From Lysobacteraceae bacterium (GTDB lineage Bacteria; Pseudomonadota; Gammaproteobacteria; Xanthomonadales; Xanthomonadaceae): a stretch of DNA of 6,034 nucleotides. The DNA lies in the NCBI GenBank assembly GCA_004173415.1, contig SEHC01000134.1:1-6034 (forward strand). The letters are read 5' to 3'. This document shows positions 1-6,034 of this stretch, in pieces. A model generated the notes under the pieces. The model made no database searches. It worked only from the letters and a program-made list of their open reading frames with translations, and was not told the origin of the DNA. Position 1 is the first letter of the stretch. Every line of letters begins with the position of its first letter. The translations under genes were made by a program, and so were the position numbers.

Positions 1-440
1 GTCGCCTGCTTCCAGGCGAGCCGGATCGCCTCGATGTCCGCGCTGCGCTGCGGCGTGTCCTCGTGCAGGATCACCAGCACCTTGGTGCCGAGCCGGTTCG
101 GCTCTTTCGCGCCGCGGAACAGCCACTGTCCGTAGGCATCGAAGACGGTCAGTCCGTCGGGGAAGCGCGGCGTGACTTCCCGGTCCAAGAATCCGCGCCA
201 CTGCGCCTCGCCGATCCGTTCGGCCTGCGCACGACCGGCCGGGCCGCTTTCTTCACCGACACCGAAGTACAGCTCGCTTCGCACCCAGCCTGACGCCGCC
301 GCGGGACGCGCCGCATCCCCCTGCAGCACAGCTGACAGGGGGGCTTCGGCCGCGGCCGGCTGCGGATGGGTGGCGCAGCCTCCGGCGACCAGCAAAGTGG
401 CGGCCATCACCGCCCTCGCTACCTGCTTTCCGAACACCAT
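1..440 (-). CDS. DUF3574 domain lipoprotein (partial, 3' end outside window)
   Basis: Read on the minus strand from ATG at 440, the frame is open to the left edge and gives 146 residues with no stop. The N-terminus is a short basic segment, a hydrophobic stretch and a lipobox-like LVAGGC with Cys22, so a lipid-anchored envelope protein is predicted. A low-complexity Ala/Pro linker follows to about residue 50. The rest matches my memory of DUF3574: RSELYFG (54-60), an aromatic-containing EAQWRGFLDREV (78-89), TPRFPDGLTV (90-99), GQW (104-106), then a beta strand KVLVILHE (120-127) and a helix starting near DIEAIR (135-140). Family members are usually about 150-170 residues, so little is missing. 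The start is supported by GGGAG seven bases upstream. The biochemical function is unknown. It is divergent from the TonB receptor; a functional link is not shown. Confidence 0.85.
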   Translation of the reverse strand, partial: MVFGKQVARAVMAATLLVAGGCATHPQPAAAEAPLSAVLQGDAARPAAASGWVRSELYFGVGEESGPAGRAQAERIGEAQWRGFLDREVTPRFPDGLTVFDAYGQWLFRGAKEPNRLGTKVLVILHEDTPQRSADIEAIRLAWKQA

Positions 441-695
441 CCCGTCACTCCCGCAGAAAAGGCCGACCACTCTGGTGGGATCTTACCCGCCGTCGAAATA
501 ACCGTGAGGCATGTGCTCATGCGCAAAGCCCATGGATTCTCCGGTGCCGCCAGGCTCTCATGCAATTAAGGTATCAGCCATGACCCGAATGCATCGTCCC
601 GGCCCGGACCCACGACCCTGTCGCAGCTGATTACCGCTGCCGTCGCATTCCGTCGCCATTCCCCGCCTTCAATCAGTCCTTCCCCAGGAGCCACC
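441..695. other. Divergent intergenic region, no confident element
   Basis: This 255-base gap separates the divergent starts of the DUF3574 lipoprotein and the TonB receptor, so promoters for both must lie here. I see no clear sigma-70 promoter pair and no AT-rich Fur-like box. The only AT-rich island is near 563-576. Minor structure seen: an inverted repeat GCATG/CATGC at 509-513 and 518-522; a weak hairpin GCAGC/GCTGC at 623-627 and 636-640; and an imperfect direct repeat, CCGTCGCATT at 640-649 then CCGTCGCCATT at 650-660. Two 16-codon open frames (519-569 and 580-630, plus strand) also lie here; neither is supported strongly enough to call as a gene. Confidence 0.5.
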
Positions 696-3137
696 ATGTC
701 CCGCCCCCTCGTGACGCCGCTCGGCGTCGCCATCGCCCTCGTGCTCGCCACGCCCGCCTTCGCCCAGGACCCGGCAGTGGCCACGACCGAAGCCACCAAC
801 CTCGACACCGTCATCGTCACCGGCACCCGCGCCAGCGACCGCACCGTGCTCGAATCCACCTCCCCGATCGACGTACTGACCGCCGAGGACATCCGCAAGG
901 CTGGCGTGTTGAACGGCGAGCTCGGCAGCGCGCTGCAGGCCTTGCTGCCCTCGTTCAATTTCCCGCGCCAGTCCAATTCCGGCGGCGCCGACCACGTGCG
1001 CGCGGCGCAGCTGCGTGGCCTCAGCCCCAACCAGGTGCTGGTCCTGGTCAACGGCAAGCGGCGCCACACCAGCGCCCTGGTCAACACCGACAGCAAGATC
1101 GGCAAGGGCACCACGCCGGTGGATTTCAATGCCATCCCGGTCAGCGCGATCAAGCGCATCGAAGTGCTGCGCGACGGCGCCGGCGCGCAATACGGTTCCG
1201 ATGCCGTGGCCGGGGTCATCAACGTGATCCTCGACGACGCGCCCGAGGGCGGTTCCTACGAGGCCAGTTTCGGCGTCCACCACACCGACGTCGAGCCGAT
1301 CGATCGCACCGTCACCGACGGGCAGACCAGCTTCGCCAGCGCCCAGGTCGGCAGCGGCCTGGGCGACGGCGGCTTCTTCCGCGTGGGCGTGGAACTGAAG
1401 AACCGCGAGGCGACCAACCGCGCAGGCCTCGACCAGATCCCGTTCTTCGAGGAGCAGACGCCCGACAACCTGGCCCTGGCCGGCCAGCGCAACTACGTGC
1501 TCGGCGATGGCGCTTCGCGATCGCTCAACGCCTGGCTCAACAGCGTGGTGCCGGTCGGCGACCAAGCCGAGCTGTACGCCTTCGGCACCTACCACCAGGG
1601 CGACACCCGCGGCGCCAACTACTTCCGCTATCCCGACGGCGTGGCCAACTGGAAGGAGGCCTATCCCGAAGGCTATCGACCGGTCTCCCTCGGCGAGAAC
1701 CTGGACGTGGCCGGCGTGGCCGGCCTGCGGGGACAGTGGGGCGACTGGGATTACGACGCCAGCCTCAACTACGGGCGCAATGCCTTCACCTACCGGCTGG
1801 TGAATTCGCTCAATGCCTCGCTCGGGCCCGGCAGCCCGACCCGGTTCAAGACCGGCGACTACGAATTCCAGCAGACCCTCGCCAACTTCGACGTCAGTCG
1901 CGGCTTCGATGCCGGCGACAACCGCCACACCTTCGCCACCGGCTTGGAACTGCGCCGCGAGGAATACGACACCGGCGCCGGCGATCCGGCTTCCTACGCC
2001 GCAGGACCATTTACCGACCGTCCGACCGGTTCGCAGGCCGGTGGCGGACTCACCCCGCAGGACGTCGCCCACCTCTCGCGCGACGTCGGCAGCGTCTACG
2101 CCAGCCTGTCCAGTGAGTTCGGTGAAAAATTCACCACCGACCTGGCCGCGCGCTACGAGCACTATGATGATTTTGGCGGGGAACTCACCGGCAAGCTGGC
2201 CGCACGCTACGAATTCGCGCCCGCCTTCGCGCTGCGCGGCTCGGTGTCGAACAACTTCCGTGCGCCATCGCTGAGCCAGATCGGCTACGAGGCCACCTCG
2301 ACCGGCTACGACGCTTCCGGCCACCTGCTGCAGGGCCGCCTGCTGTCGGTCAACAATCCCATCGCCCAGGCCCTCGGCGCCCAGCCGCTGGAGCCGGAGA
2401 AGTCGGTGAACCTCAGCCTCGGCTTCACCAGCCGGATCGGCGAACACTTCGACCTGTCGCTGGACGTGTTCCGGATCGACATCGACGACCGCGTGGCGCT
2501 GACCGAACGGATCAGCGGCGATGCGCTGACCGAATTCGTGGAAGACGAGTTCGGCGTGCCGGGCGTGCAGAGCGTCAACTTCTTCATCAACGCGGCCGAC
2601 ACCCGCACCGAAGGCGCCGAACTGGTGGCCAACTGGCGTCAGCAGCTGGCCGGTGGCGACCTGCTGCTGAGCGGTACCTACAGCTATGCCAGGACCGAGA
2701 TCAGGCGCATCACCGCCACGCCGGCGGAACTGCTGGCGCTGGATCCCGGCTTCGTGCTGTTCGGCATCGAGGAAAGCAACACCCTGACCGGTGCCGCGCC
2801 GCGCACCCGCGCCCTGCTCTCCGCGAACTGGGCCAGCGACCGGTGGAACCTGCTGGCCCGGGTCAGCCGCCACGGCCGCGCCACCCGCGTGTTCAACTTC
2901 GGTGGCGGCTTCGAGCCCAGGCAGACCTATGGCGCCGAATGGCAGCTGGATGCGGAGGTCGAGTACCGCCTCACCCCGAAATGGAGCATCGCCCTGGGCG
3001 GGCAGAACCTCACCGACGAATACCCGGACCGCTCCATCGACGACATCGCCTATTTCGGCAACCTGCCCTACGACGTGCTCTCGCCGATCGGCAGCAATGG
3101 CGCCTACTACTACTCACGGATCCGCTACACGTTCTGA
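696..3137 (+). CDS. TonB-dependent outer-membrane receptor
   Basis: This is a complete 813-residue receptor that would bind a scarce ligand at the cell surface and import it using TonB-ExbB-ExbD energy. Residues 1-23 form a signal peptide with probable cleavage at AFA|Q24. A TonB-box-like segment, DTVIVTGTR, lies at 37-45. The plug domain covers about 50-180 with typical landmarks: SPIDVLTAEDI (56-66), LRGLSPNQVLVLVNGKRRH (106-124), IKRIEVLRDGAGAQYGSDAV (152-171) and GVINVIL (173-179). The rest is a beta-barrel with alternating aromatic strands, ending in SRIRYTF with the terminal Phe needed for BAM-dependent assembly. The length fits the family. AGGAG at 686-690 sits five bases before the ATG and supports this start. 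No transporter, regulator or anti-sigma gene adjoins it, and no N-terminal signalling domain is present, so the substrate (siderophore, cobalamin, oligosaccharide or other) cannot be named. Confidence 0.96.
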   Translation: MSRPLVTPLGVAIALVLATPAFAQDPAVATTEATNLDTVIVTGTRASDRTVLESTSPIDVLTAEDIRKAGVLNGELGSALQALLPSFNFPRQSNSGGADHVRAAQLRGLSPNQVLVLVNGKRRHTSALVNTDSKIGKGTTPVDFNAIPVSAIKRIEVLRDGAGAQYGSDAVAGVINVILDDAPEGGSYEASFGVHHTDVEPIDRTVTDGQTSFASAQVGSGLGDGGFFRVGVELKNREATNRAGLDQIPFFEEQTPDNLALAGQRNYVLGDGASRSLNAWLNSVVPVGDQAELYAFGTYHQGDTRGANYFRYPDGVANWKEAYPEGYRPVSLGENLDVAGVAGLRGQWGDWDYDASLNYGRNAFTYRLVNSLNASLGPGSPTRFKTGDYEFQQTLANFDVSRGFDAGDNRHTFATGLELRREEYDTGAGDPASYAAGPFTDRPTGSQAGGGLTPQDVAHLSRDVGSVYASLSSEFGEKFTTDLAARYEHYDDFGGELTGKLAARYEFAPAFALRGSVSNNFRAPSLSQIGYEATSTGYDASGHLLQGRLLSVNNPIAQALGAQPLEPEKSVNLSLGFTSRIGEHFDLSLDVFRIDIDDRVALTERISGDALTEFVEDEFGVPGVQSVNFFINAADTRTEGAELVANWRQQLAGGDLLLSGTYSYARTEIRRITATPAELLALDPGFVLFGIEESNTLTGAAPRTRALLSANWASDRWNLLARVSRHGRATRVFNFGGGFEPRQTYGAEWQLDAEVEYRLTPKWSIALGGQNLTDEYPDRSIDDIAYFGNLPYDVLSPIGSNGAYYYSRIRYTF

Positions 3138-3263
3138 CCGCGCGGCACGGCAAGGGCAACCCGCAGGAGCGGCGCAAGCCGCGAAACACGTGTTGCCGAA
3201 TGTCCAGGGCTTCGCGACTGGCGTCGCTCCTACGCAGGAGAGGTCTTCCCGCGCCGGGGTGCC
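3138..3263. other. Gap between convergent genes
   Basis: The TonB receptor (plus) and the DUF4166 gene (minus) end facing each other across 126 bases. The gap holds the REP doublet listed separately. An 8-base palindrome CCGCGCGG (3138-3145) directly follows the receptor stop. No stem followed by a T-run, as in a classical intrinsic terminator, is visible on either strand. The REP hairpins are therefore the best candidates for blocking read-through in both directions. Confidence 0.5.
3162..3235. repeat. Inverted pair of GTAG-type REP hairpins (REPIN-like doublet)
   Basis: Two related elements of about 24 bases face each other: one at 3162-3185 (plus sense) and one at 3211-3234 (minus sense). 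They agree at 20 of 24 positions. Each has the plan GxAGGA followed by a 5-bp stem and 4-base loop: GCGGC-GCAA-GCCGC at 3169-3182, and GCGAC-TGGC-GTCGC at 3214-3227. Two of the four differences are the partners of one stem base pair (G-C in one, A-T in the other), a compensatory change that keeps the fold. Read on the minus strand, the right copy starts with GTAG, the tetranucleotide of RAYT-mobilised REPs such as the SMAG elements of Stenotrophomonas. The left copy has GCAG. The 25-base spacer contains the palindrome AACACGTGTT beginning at 3185. No RAYT transposase is in the window, so mobility would depend on one elsewhere. Confidence 0.8.
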
Positions 3264-3769
3264 TCAGGGAACCTGCAACCACCCGCGGTAATGGACCAGC
3301 GGCCCGGCCAGTGGCAAGGCTGCGCTGACGTCGAAACAGTAGCGGCCTTCGTGCCCCGACTCCGTTGCCTGCACCGCATGGAAGGCGGCGGCCGGCAGCG
3401 GCAGGCCCAGCGCGCGCACGCGCACGACCCGCCAGTCCAGCGCGTTGTCGCGCACCGTCAGCCGGAAACCGAATTCCACCCCAATCCGTGCTCATGCCAG
3501 AGCCGCGACGGCATCGCCCGCCCACCCATATGCCGGGTCCACCTTTCCTGCGAACCGTCGGCGTCGATTTCCACTTCCAGCTCGCCCTCGCCGGCCGGCG
3601 GCAACCGGGTCGCCCAGGCGAACAGCCGCGACAGCACGCCGCTGCCACGGCTGACCCGCACCTGGCCCCGGTAGCGTCGCGCCCCCCGCGCCAGGTGCAG
3701 GGTTTTCACCAGCTCCGGCAGTTGGTCGAAATCGGCGCCGATCACGCGGCGGAACAGCGCTTCGCTCAC
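3264..3769 (-). pseudogene. DUF4166 domain protein, interrupted by a frameshift
   Basis: DUF4166 similarity continues across two frames. Frame one begins at a GTG (3769) that overlaps the pgeF stop as GTGA. It reads SEALFRRVIGADF, YRGQVRV, SRLFAWATRLPPAGEGELEVEI and RWTRHMGGRAMPSRLW, then leaves the family pattern after about residue 95 and stops at 3458. Frame two takes over at 3479 with EFGFRLTVRD, RVRALGLPLP, GRYCFDVSAALPL and GPLVHYRGWL, ending at the TGA 3264-3266. The switch lies at a GGGG run (3479-3482, minus strand) and needs one extra base to restore the frame. By my memory of the family, about six residues of an L-x-E-R-x-G-like stretch are also absent, which suggests a deletion of about 19 bases rather than one base. 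The family's function is unknown. It could be a true pseudogene, an assembly or sequencing error, or less likely a -1 programmed frameshift. Confidence 0.75.
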
Positions 3770-4521
3770 TCCTGCATCCAGGCCAGCGTGGCCATGCGCC
3801 CGGTCCGCGCGTCGCGGCGGTGGGAGAAGAAGCGCGCCGGTTCGGAAATCGTGCACAGCCCACCGCCATGCACGCGGGTCACGCCGGCCGCGGCCAGGCG
3901 CAGGCGCGCCAGCGTGTACAGGTCCACGCGCCAATGGCCGGCGCGGGTCGCGATGAAGGCCCCCGCGGCCCGTGGGTCCAGGGACACGAAGGCATCGAAG
4001 ACTTCCTCGCCGATTTCGTAGGCCTGCGGCCCCGCCGCCGGACCCAGCCAGGCCAGCAGGCGTCCGCCCGGCGCCTGCATCGCCGCGACCGTATTTTCCA
4101 GCACCCCGCCGGCCAGGCCGCGCCAGCCGGCGTGGGCGACGCCGAGCTGCCTGCCGTCGTCGCTGGCCAGCACCACCGGCAGGCAGTCGGCGGTGAGGAT
4201 GGCCAGGACCACGCCGGTGGTCGAGGTGACCGCGGCATCGGCGACCGGCTCCTGCGCGTCGAGGTCGGGCGAATCGAACCGCAGCACCTCGGTCCCATGC
4301 ACCTGGCGCAGCCAGTGCGGCCGCGACGGCAGCGCATAGCGGGCGACGAGCTCGTCGCGGTTGGCCTGGACCACCTGTGGGTCGTCGCCGTCGGCGGCGT
4401 GGCGATTGCCGAGGTTGAAGCTGTCGAACGGCGGCCGCGAAGCGCCGGCGCCGTGGCGCAGGGTGGTGAACGAGTGGACGCCGGGCGGTGCCGGCCAGTC
4501 GGCCCGCAGCACCGCGCTCAT
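3766..4521 (-). CDS. pgeF: YfiH/LACC1-family purine nucleoside phosphorylase, peptidoglycan editing factor
   Basis: This 251-residue protein belongs to the DUF152/YfiH family (often misnamed polyphenol oxidase or laccase domain). Known members cleave or deaminate purine nucleosides. In E. coli, PgeF also prevents misincorporation of L-Ser for L-Ala in peptidoglycan precursors. The metal-site residues are all visible: His75 in RQVHGTEV, Cys113 in ILTADCLPVV and His130 in GVAHAGWRGL, matching the E. coli His71/Cys107/His124 arrangement. The N-terminal FTTLRHG and FDSFNLG motifs and the C-terminal FFSHRRDARTGR motif are typical. The ATG (4521-4519) overlaps the rluD stop as ATGA, with no strong ribosome site of its own, so translation is probably coupled to rluD. 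The same rluD-pgeF order occurs in E. coli. Alternative in-frame extensions upstream would run through rluD out of frame and are not credible. Confidence 0.95.
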   Translation of the reverse strand: MSAVLRADWPAPPGVHSFTTLRHGAGASRPPFDSFNLGNRHAADGDDPQVVQANRDELVARYALPSRPHWLRQVHGTEVLRFDSPDLDAQEPVADAAVTSTTGVVLAILTADCLPVVLASDDGRQLGVAHAGWRGLAGGVLENTVAAMQAPGGRLLAWLGPAAGPQAYEIGEEVFDAFVSLDPRAAGAFIATRAGHWRVDLYTLARLRLAAAGVTRVHGGGLCTISEPARFFSHRRDARTGRMATLAWMQE

Positions 4522-5549
4522 CGCTGCTTCTGCGCCTCGCCGTCGGCGCGCAGCGCGGCCAGCAGGTTGAGCATGTCGGCCGGCACCGGCGCCGAGACCC
4601 GCACCGGCTCGCCGGTGGCCGGATGCCTGAACTCCAGGATCTCGGCATGCAGCGCCTGGCGCTTGAACCCACGCAGCGCGGCGACCAGCTCCTCGGTGGC
4701 GTGCTTGGGCAGTTTCAGTGGGCCGCCATACAGCGGATCGCCGACGATCGGGTACTTGAGGTGGGTCATGTGCACGCGGATCTGGTGGGTGCGGCCGGTT
4801 TCCAGGCGGCACTCCAGGGCGGTGTGGGCACGGAAGCGTTCGCGCAGGCGGTAATGGGTCACCGCGTCCCGCCCCTGTTCGCGAACCGACATGCGGATAC
4901 GGTCGCGCGAATGGCGGTCGATCGGCGCGTTGACGGTGCCGCCGGAGACCATCGAGCCGACCACGATGGCCAGGTACTGGCGGTGTACTTCTCGCGAGGA
5001 GAGCTGTTCGACCAGCGCGGTGTGCGCCGGCAGCGTGCGCGCCACCACCATCACCCCGCTGGTGTCCTTGTCCAGGCGGTGGACGATGCCGGCGCGCGGG
5101 ATCGTCGACAGCGAGGGGTCGCGGAACAGCAGCGCATTGACCAGGGTGCCGCCGGGATTGCCTGCGCCGGGGTGCACGACCAGGCCGGCGGGCTTGTTCA
5201 GCACGATGACGTCGGCGTCCTCGTACAGCACGTCCAGCGGGATGTCCTCGGGCAGGGCATGGGTCTGGGTGTCCAGGACCACGTCCAGGCTGGCGGTCTC
5301 GCCGCCGCGCACCGGGTCGCGCCCGCGCACGATCTCGCCATCCAGGCGCGCGTCCCCGGACTTGATCCATTCGGACAGCCGGGTGCGAGAGTATTCGGGG
5401 AACAGTTCGGCCAGGACCGCGTCGAAACGACGCCCCGCGGCGTGGGCGGGGACCACCGCGGTACGCGCGGACGAATCGTCGGAAGGGTCGTCGGAAGGGT
5501 CTTCCGGGCTGTCGATATGGCTGGGGTCGGTCATTCGGGCAGGCGGCAT
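4518..5549 (-). CDS. rluD: 23S rRNA pseudouridine synthase RluD
   Basis: RluD isomerises uridines 1911, 1915 and 1917 in helix 69 of 23S rRNA during large-subunit assembly. The 343-residue frame has an acidic tail (1-29), an S4 RNA-binding domain (about 38-95, including GRRFD and RTRLSEWIKSGD) and a RluA-type catalytic domain. The catalytic Asp160 sits in HRLDKDTSG (157-165). Other family marks are LNKPAGLVVHPG (117-128), RQYLAIV (190-196), GRTHQIRVHM (252-261) and YPIVGDPLYGG shortly after. The related RluA and RluC share the fold, but the S4 domain excludes RluA, and the pgeF/bamD context favours RluD over RluC. The start is uncertain: ATG at 5549 has only a weak GAG upstream, and ATG at 5534 (giving MTDPSHID) is equally possible. 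It heads a coupled operon with pgeF and the DUF4166 gene. Confidence 0.94.
   Translation of the reverse strand: MPPARMTDPSHIDSPEDPSDDPSDDSSARTAVVPAHAAGRRFDAVLAELFPEYSRTRLSEWIKSGDARLDGEIVRGRDPVRGGETASLDVVLDTQTHALPEDIPLDVLYEDADVIVLNKPAGLVVHPGAGNPGGTLVNALLFRDPSLSTIPRAGIVHRLDKDTSGVMVVARTLPAHTALVEQLSSREVHRQYLAIVVGSMVSGGTVNAPIDRHSRDRIRMSVREQGRDAVTHYRLRERFRAHTALECRLETGRTHQIRVHMTHLKYPIVGDPLYGGPLKLPKHATEELVAALRGFKRQALHAEILEFRHPATGEPVRVSAPVPADMLNLLAALRADGEAQKQR
5476..5499. repeat. Two perfect 12-base tandem repeats inside rluD
   Basis: The unit TCGTCGGAAGGG occurs twice without a gap at 5476-5487 and 5488-5499. As 12 is a multiple of three, it encodes a repeated Asp-Pro-Ser-Asp block in the acidic N-terminal tail of RluD, before the S4 domain. 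Gain or loss of a unit would change tail length without breaking the frame. The tail is not part of the catalytic or RNA-binding core, so such variation is probably tolerated. Confidence 0.85.
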
Positions 5550-5630
5550 GTTGGCCGCTCATTCATGGCTTGGGCGGCGCCTAGGCTATCATCGCCGTTC
5601 CGATTCCCCGCCGCGGCCTCCCGCCAGCCC
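5550..5630. other. Divergent rluD / bamD promoter region
   Basis: This 81-base gap must hold the start signals for both rluD (minus) and bamD (plus). It contains an 8-base palindrome GCCTAGGC (5579-5586), immediately followed on the plus strand by TATCAT, and a stretch of C-rich sequence just before bamD. I could not identify a strong -35 for either gene. No riboswitch or terminator structure is evident. Confidence 0.5.
5587..5592 (+). promoter_or_regulatory. Possible -10 element for bamD
   Basis: TATCAT matches the sigma-70 -10 consensus at five of six bases and would place transcription start near 5599, giving a leader of about 30 bases before the bamD ATG. No good -35 lies 16-18 bases upstream (TTGGGC at 5570-5575 is too close at 11 bases), so the call rests on the hexamer and the position alone. 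Confidence 0.3.
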
Positions 5631-6034
5631 ATGACCCAGCGATCCAGCACCCCTTTCCTCCCGGCCTCCCGCACCACACCGGTCCGGCTCGCCGCCCTGC
5701 TCCTGATCGCCCTGGTCGCGAGCGGCTGCTCCATGTTCGGCAAGAAGAAGGACACGGTCGAAGGCAAGCCGGTGGAGGAGATCTACGAGACCGCCCATGC
5801 CTCGATGGTCAAGGGCAACTGGGACCGGGCCGAGATCACCTTCCGCCAGCTGATCGCCCAGTACCCGTATGGCCCGTACACCGAGCAGGCGCTGATGGAA
5901 TCCGCCTACGCCCAGTACAAGGCCGGCAAGATGGACGACACCATCTCGACCATCGACCGCTTCCTGCGCACCTACCCGACCCAGCGCAACGTCCCCTACA
6001 TGTACTACCTGCGCGGCCTGGCCAATTCCGGCCG
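5631..6034 (+). CDS. bamD: Outer membrane protein assembly factor BamD (partial, 3' end outside window)
   Basis: BamD is the essential lipoprotein partner of BamA in the BAM complex, which folds beta-barrel proteins into the outer membrane from the periplasmic side. Only the first 134 residues (of roughly 240-290 in the family) are present, and the frame is open to the right edge. A basic N-terminal region is followed by a hydrophobic segment and a lipobox VASGC with Cys33. TPR-type helices then follow: VEEIYETAHASMVKGNWDRA (48-67), FRQLIAQYPYGPYTEQA (71-87), AYAQYKAG (92-99) and FLRTYP (111-116), with the family-typical NVPYMYYLRGLAN (120-132). No in-frame start lies upstream, and the next Met follows the lipid-anchor Cys, so ATG 5631 is required. 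No Shine-Dalgarno sequence is visible before it. bamD is divergent from rluD, as in E. coli. Confidence 0.95.
   Translation, partial: MTQRSSTPFLPASRTTPVRLAALLLIALVASGCSMFGKKKDTVEGKPVEEIYETAHASMVKGNWDRAEITFRQLIAQYPYGPYTEQALMESAYAQYKAGKMDDTISTIDRFLRTYPTQRNVPYMYYLRGLANSG

Noticed and set aside
63..569. Plus-strand frames over the lipoprotein gene and its upstream region
   Set aside because: They have no recognisable domain and overlap a minus-strand gene with a lipobox, DUF3574 motifs and a ribosome site.
560..580. Fur box or promoter for the TonB receptor in the AT-rich island
   Set aside because: The island is short, has no Fur-like dyad, and lacks a correctly spaced -35 hexamer.
669..2873. 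A 734-codon open frame on the minus strand opposite the TonB receptor
   Set aside because: Its composition (Gly/Ala/Val/Arg-rich, no recognisable motif) is that of a codon-bias shadow in GC-rich DNA, while the plus strand carries a fully recognisable receptor with signal peptide, plug, barrel and ribosome site.
3169..3227. CRISPR array or classical intrinsic terminator
   Set aside because: There are only two repeats, in inverted rather than direct orientation, and no T-run follows either hairpin; a REP doublet explains the pattern.
3458..4672. A 404-codon minus-strand frame joining the DUF4166 start to an upstream extension
   Set aside because: Only the codons from the GTG at 3769 onward show family similarity. 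The part upstream is pgeF and rluD DNA in the wrong frame.
3820..4854. A 344-codon plus-strand frame opposite pgeF and rluD
   Set aside because: No domain or motif and no ribosome site; it lies wholly opposite two well-recognised genes and shows the composition of a shadow frame.
3766..5562. A 598-codon minus-strand frame spanning rluD and pgeF, suggesting a fusion protein
   Set aside because: Only its last 251 codons are real (PgeF). The first part is Arg/Pro/Gly-rich sequence out of frame with rluD, which has all RluD motifs in another frame.

Overview
The window is GC-rich with compact, short-gapped genes. Its content points to a gammaproteobacterium of the Lysobacteraceae (Xanthomonadaceae), such as Lysobacter, Luteimonas, Stenotrophomonas or Xanthomonas. 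The supporting signs are the bamD / rluD / pgeF neighbourhood, a large stand-alone TonB-dependent receptor, a DUF4166 protein, and a GTAG-type REP doublet like those in Stenotrophomonas. The genus is an inference from gene content and sequence style, not from a database search.

Layout from left to right. (1) 1-440, minus: 5' part of a DUF3574 lipoprotein that runs off the left edge. (2) 441-695: divergent intergenic region with no recognised regulator site. (3) 696-3137, plus: a complete 813-aa TonB-dependent outer-membrane receptor of unknown substrate. (4) 3138-3263: gap between convergent genes holding an inverted pair of REP hairpins whose stems differ by a compensatory base pair. (5) 5549-3264, minus: an apparent operon of rluD (23S rRNA pseudouridine synthase), pgeF (YfiH-type multicopper-oxidase-like nucleoside phosphorylase / peptidoglycan editing factor) and a DUF4166 gene. 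Each stop codon overlaps the next start by 4 bases (ATGA, then GTGA). The DUF4166 gene is broken by a frameshift. (6) 5631-6034, plus: the start of bamD, divergent from rluD and running off the right edge.

Three products act at the envelope: BamD inserts outer-membrane beta-barrels (the receptor is such a client), the receptor takes up a scarce ligand with TonB energy, and the DUF3574 product is a predicted lipoprotein. RluD acts in ribosome maturation, and PgeF in nucleoside or peptidoglycan-precursor quality control. The divergent bamD / rluD-pgeF arrangement is the same as in Escherichia coli, where clpB follows; here the third place is held by the DUF4166 gene.

I found no convincing new biological system. 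The observations most worth checking are the frameshifted DUF4166 gene and the REP doublet.
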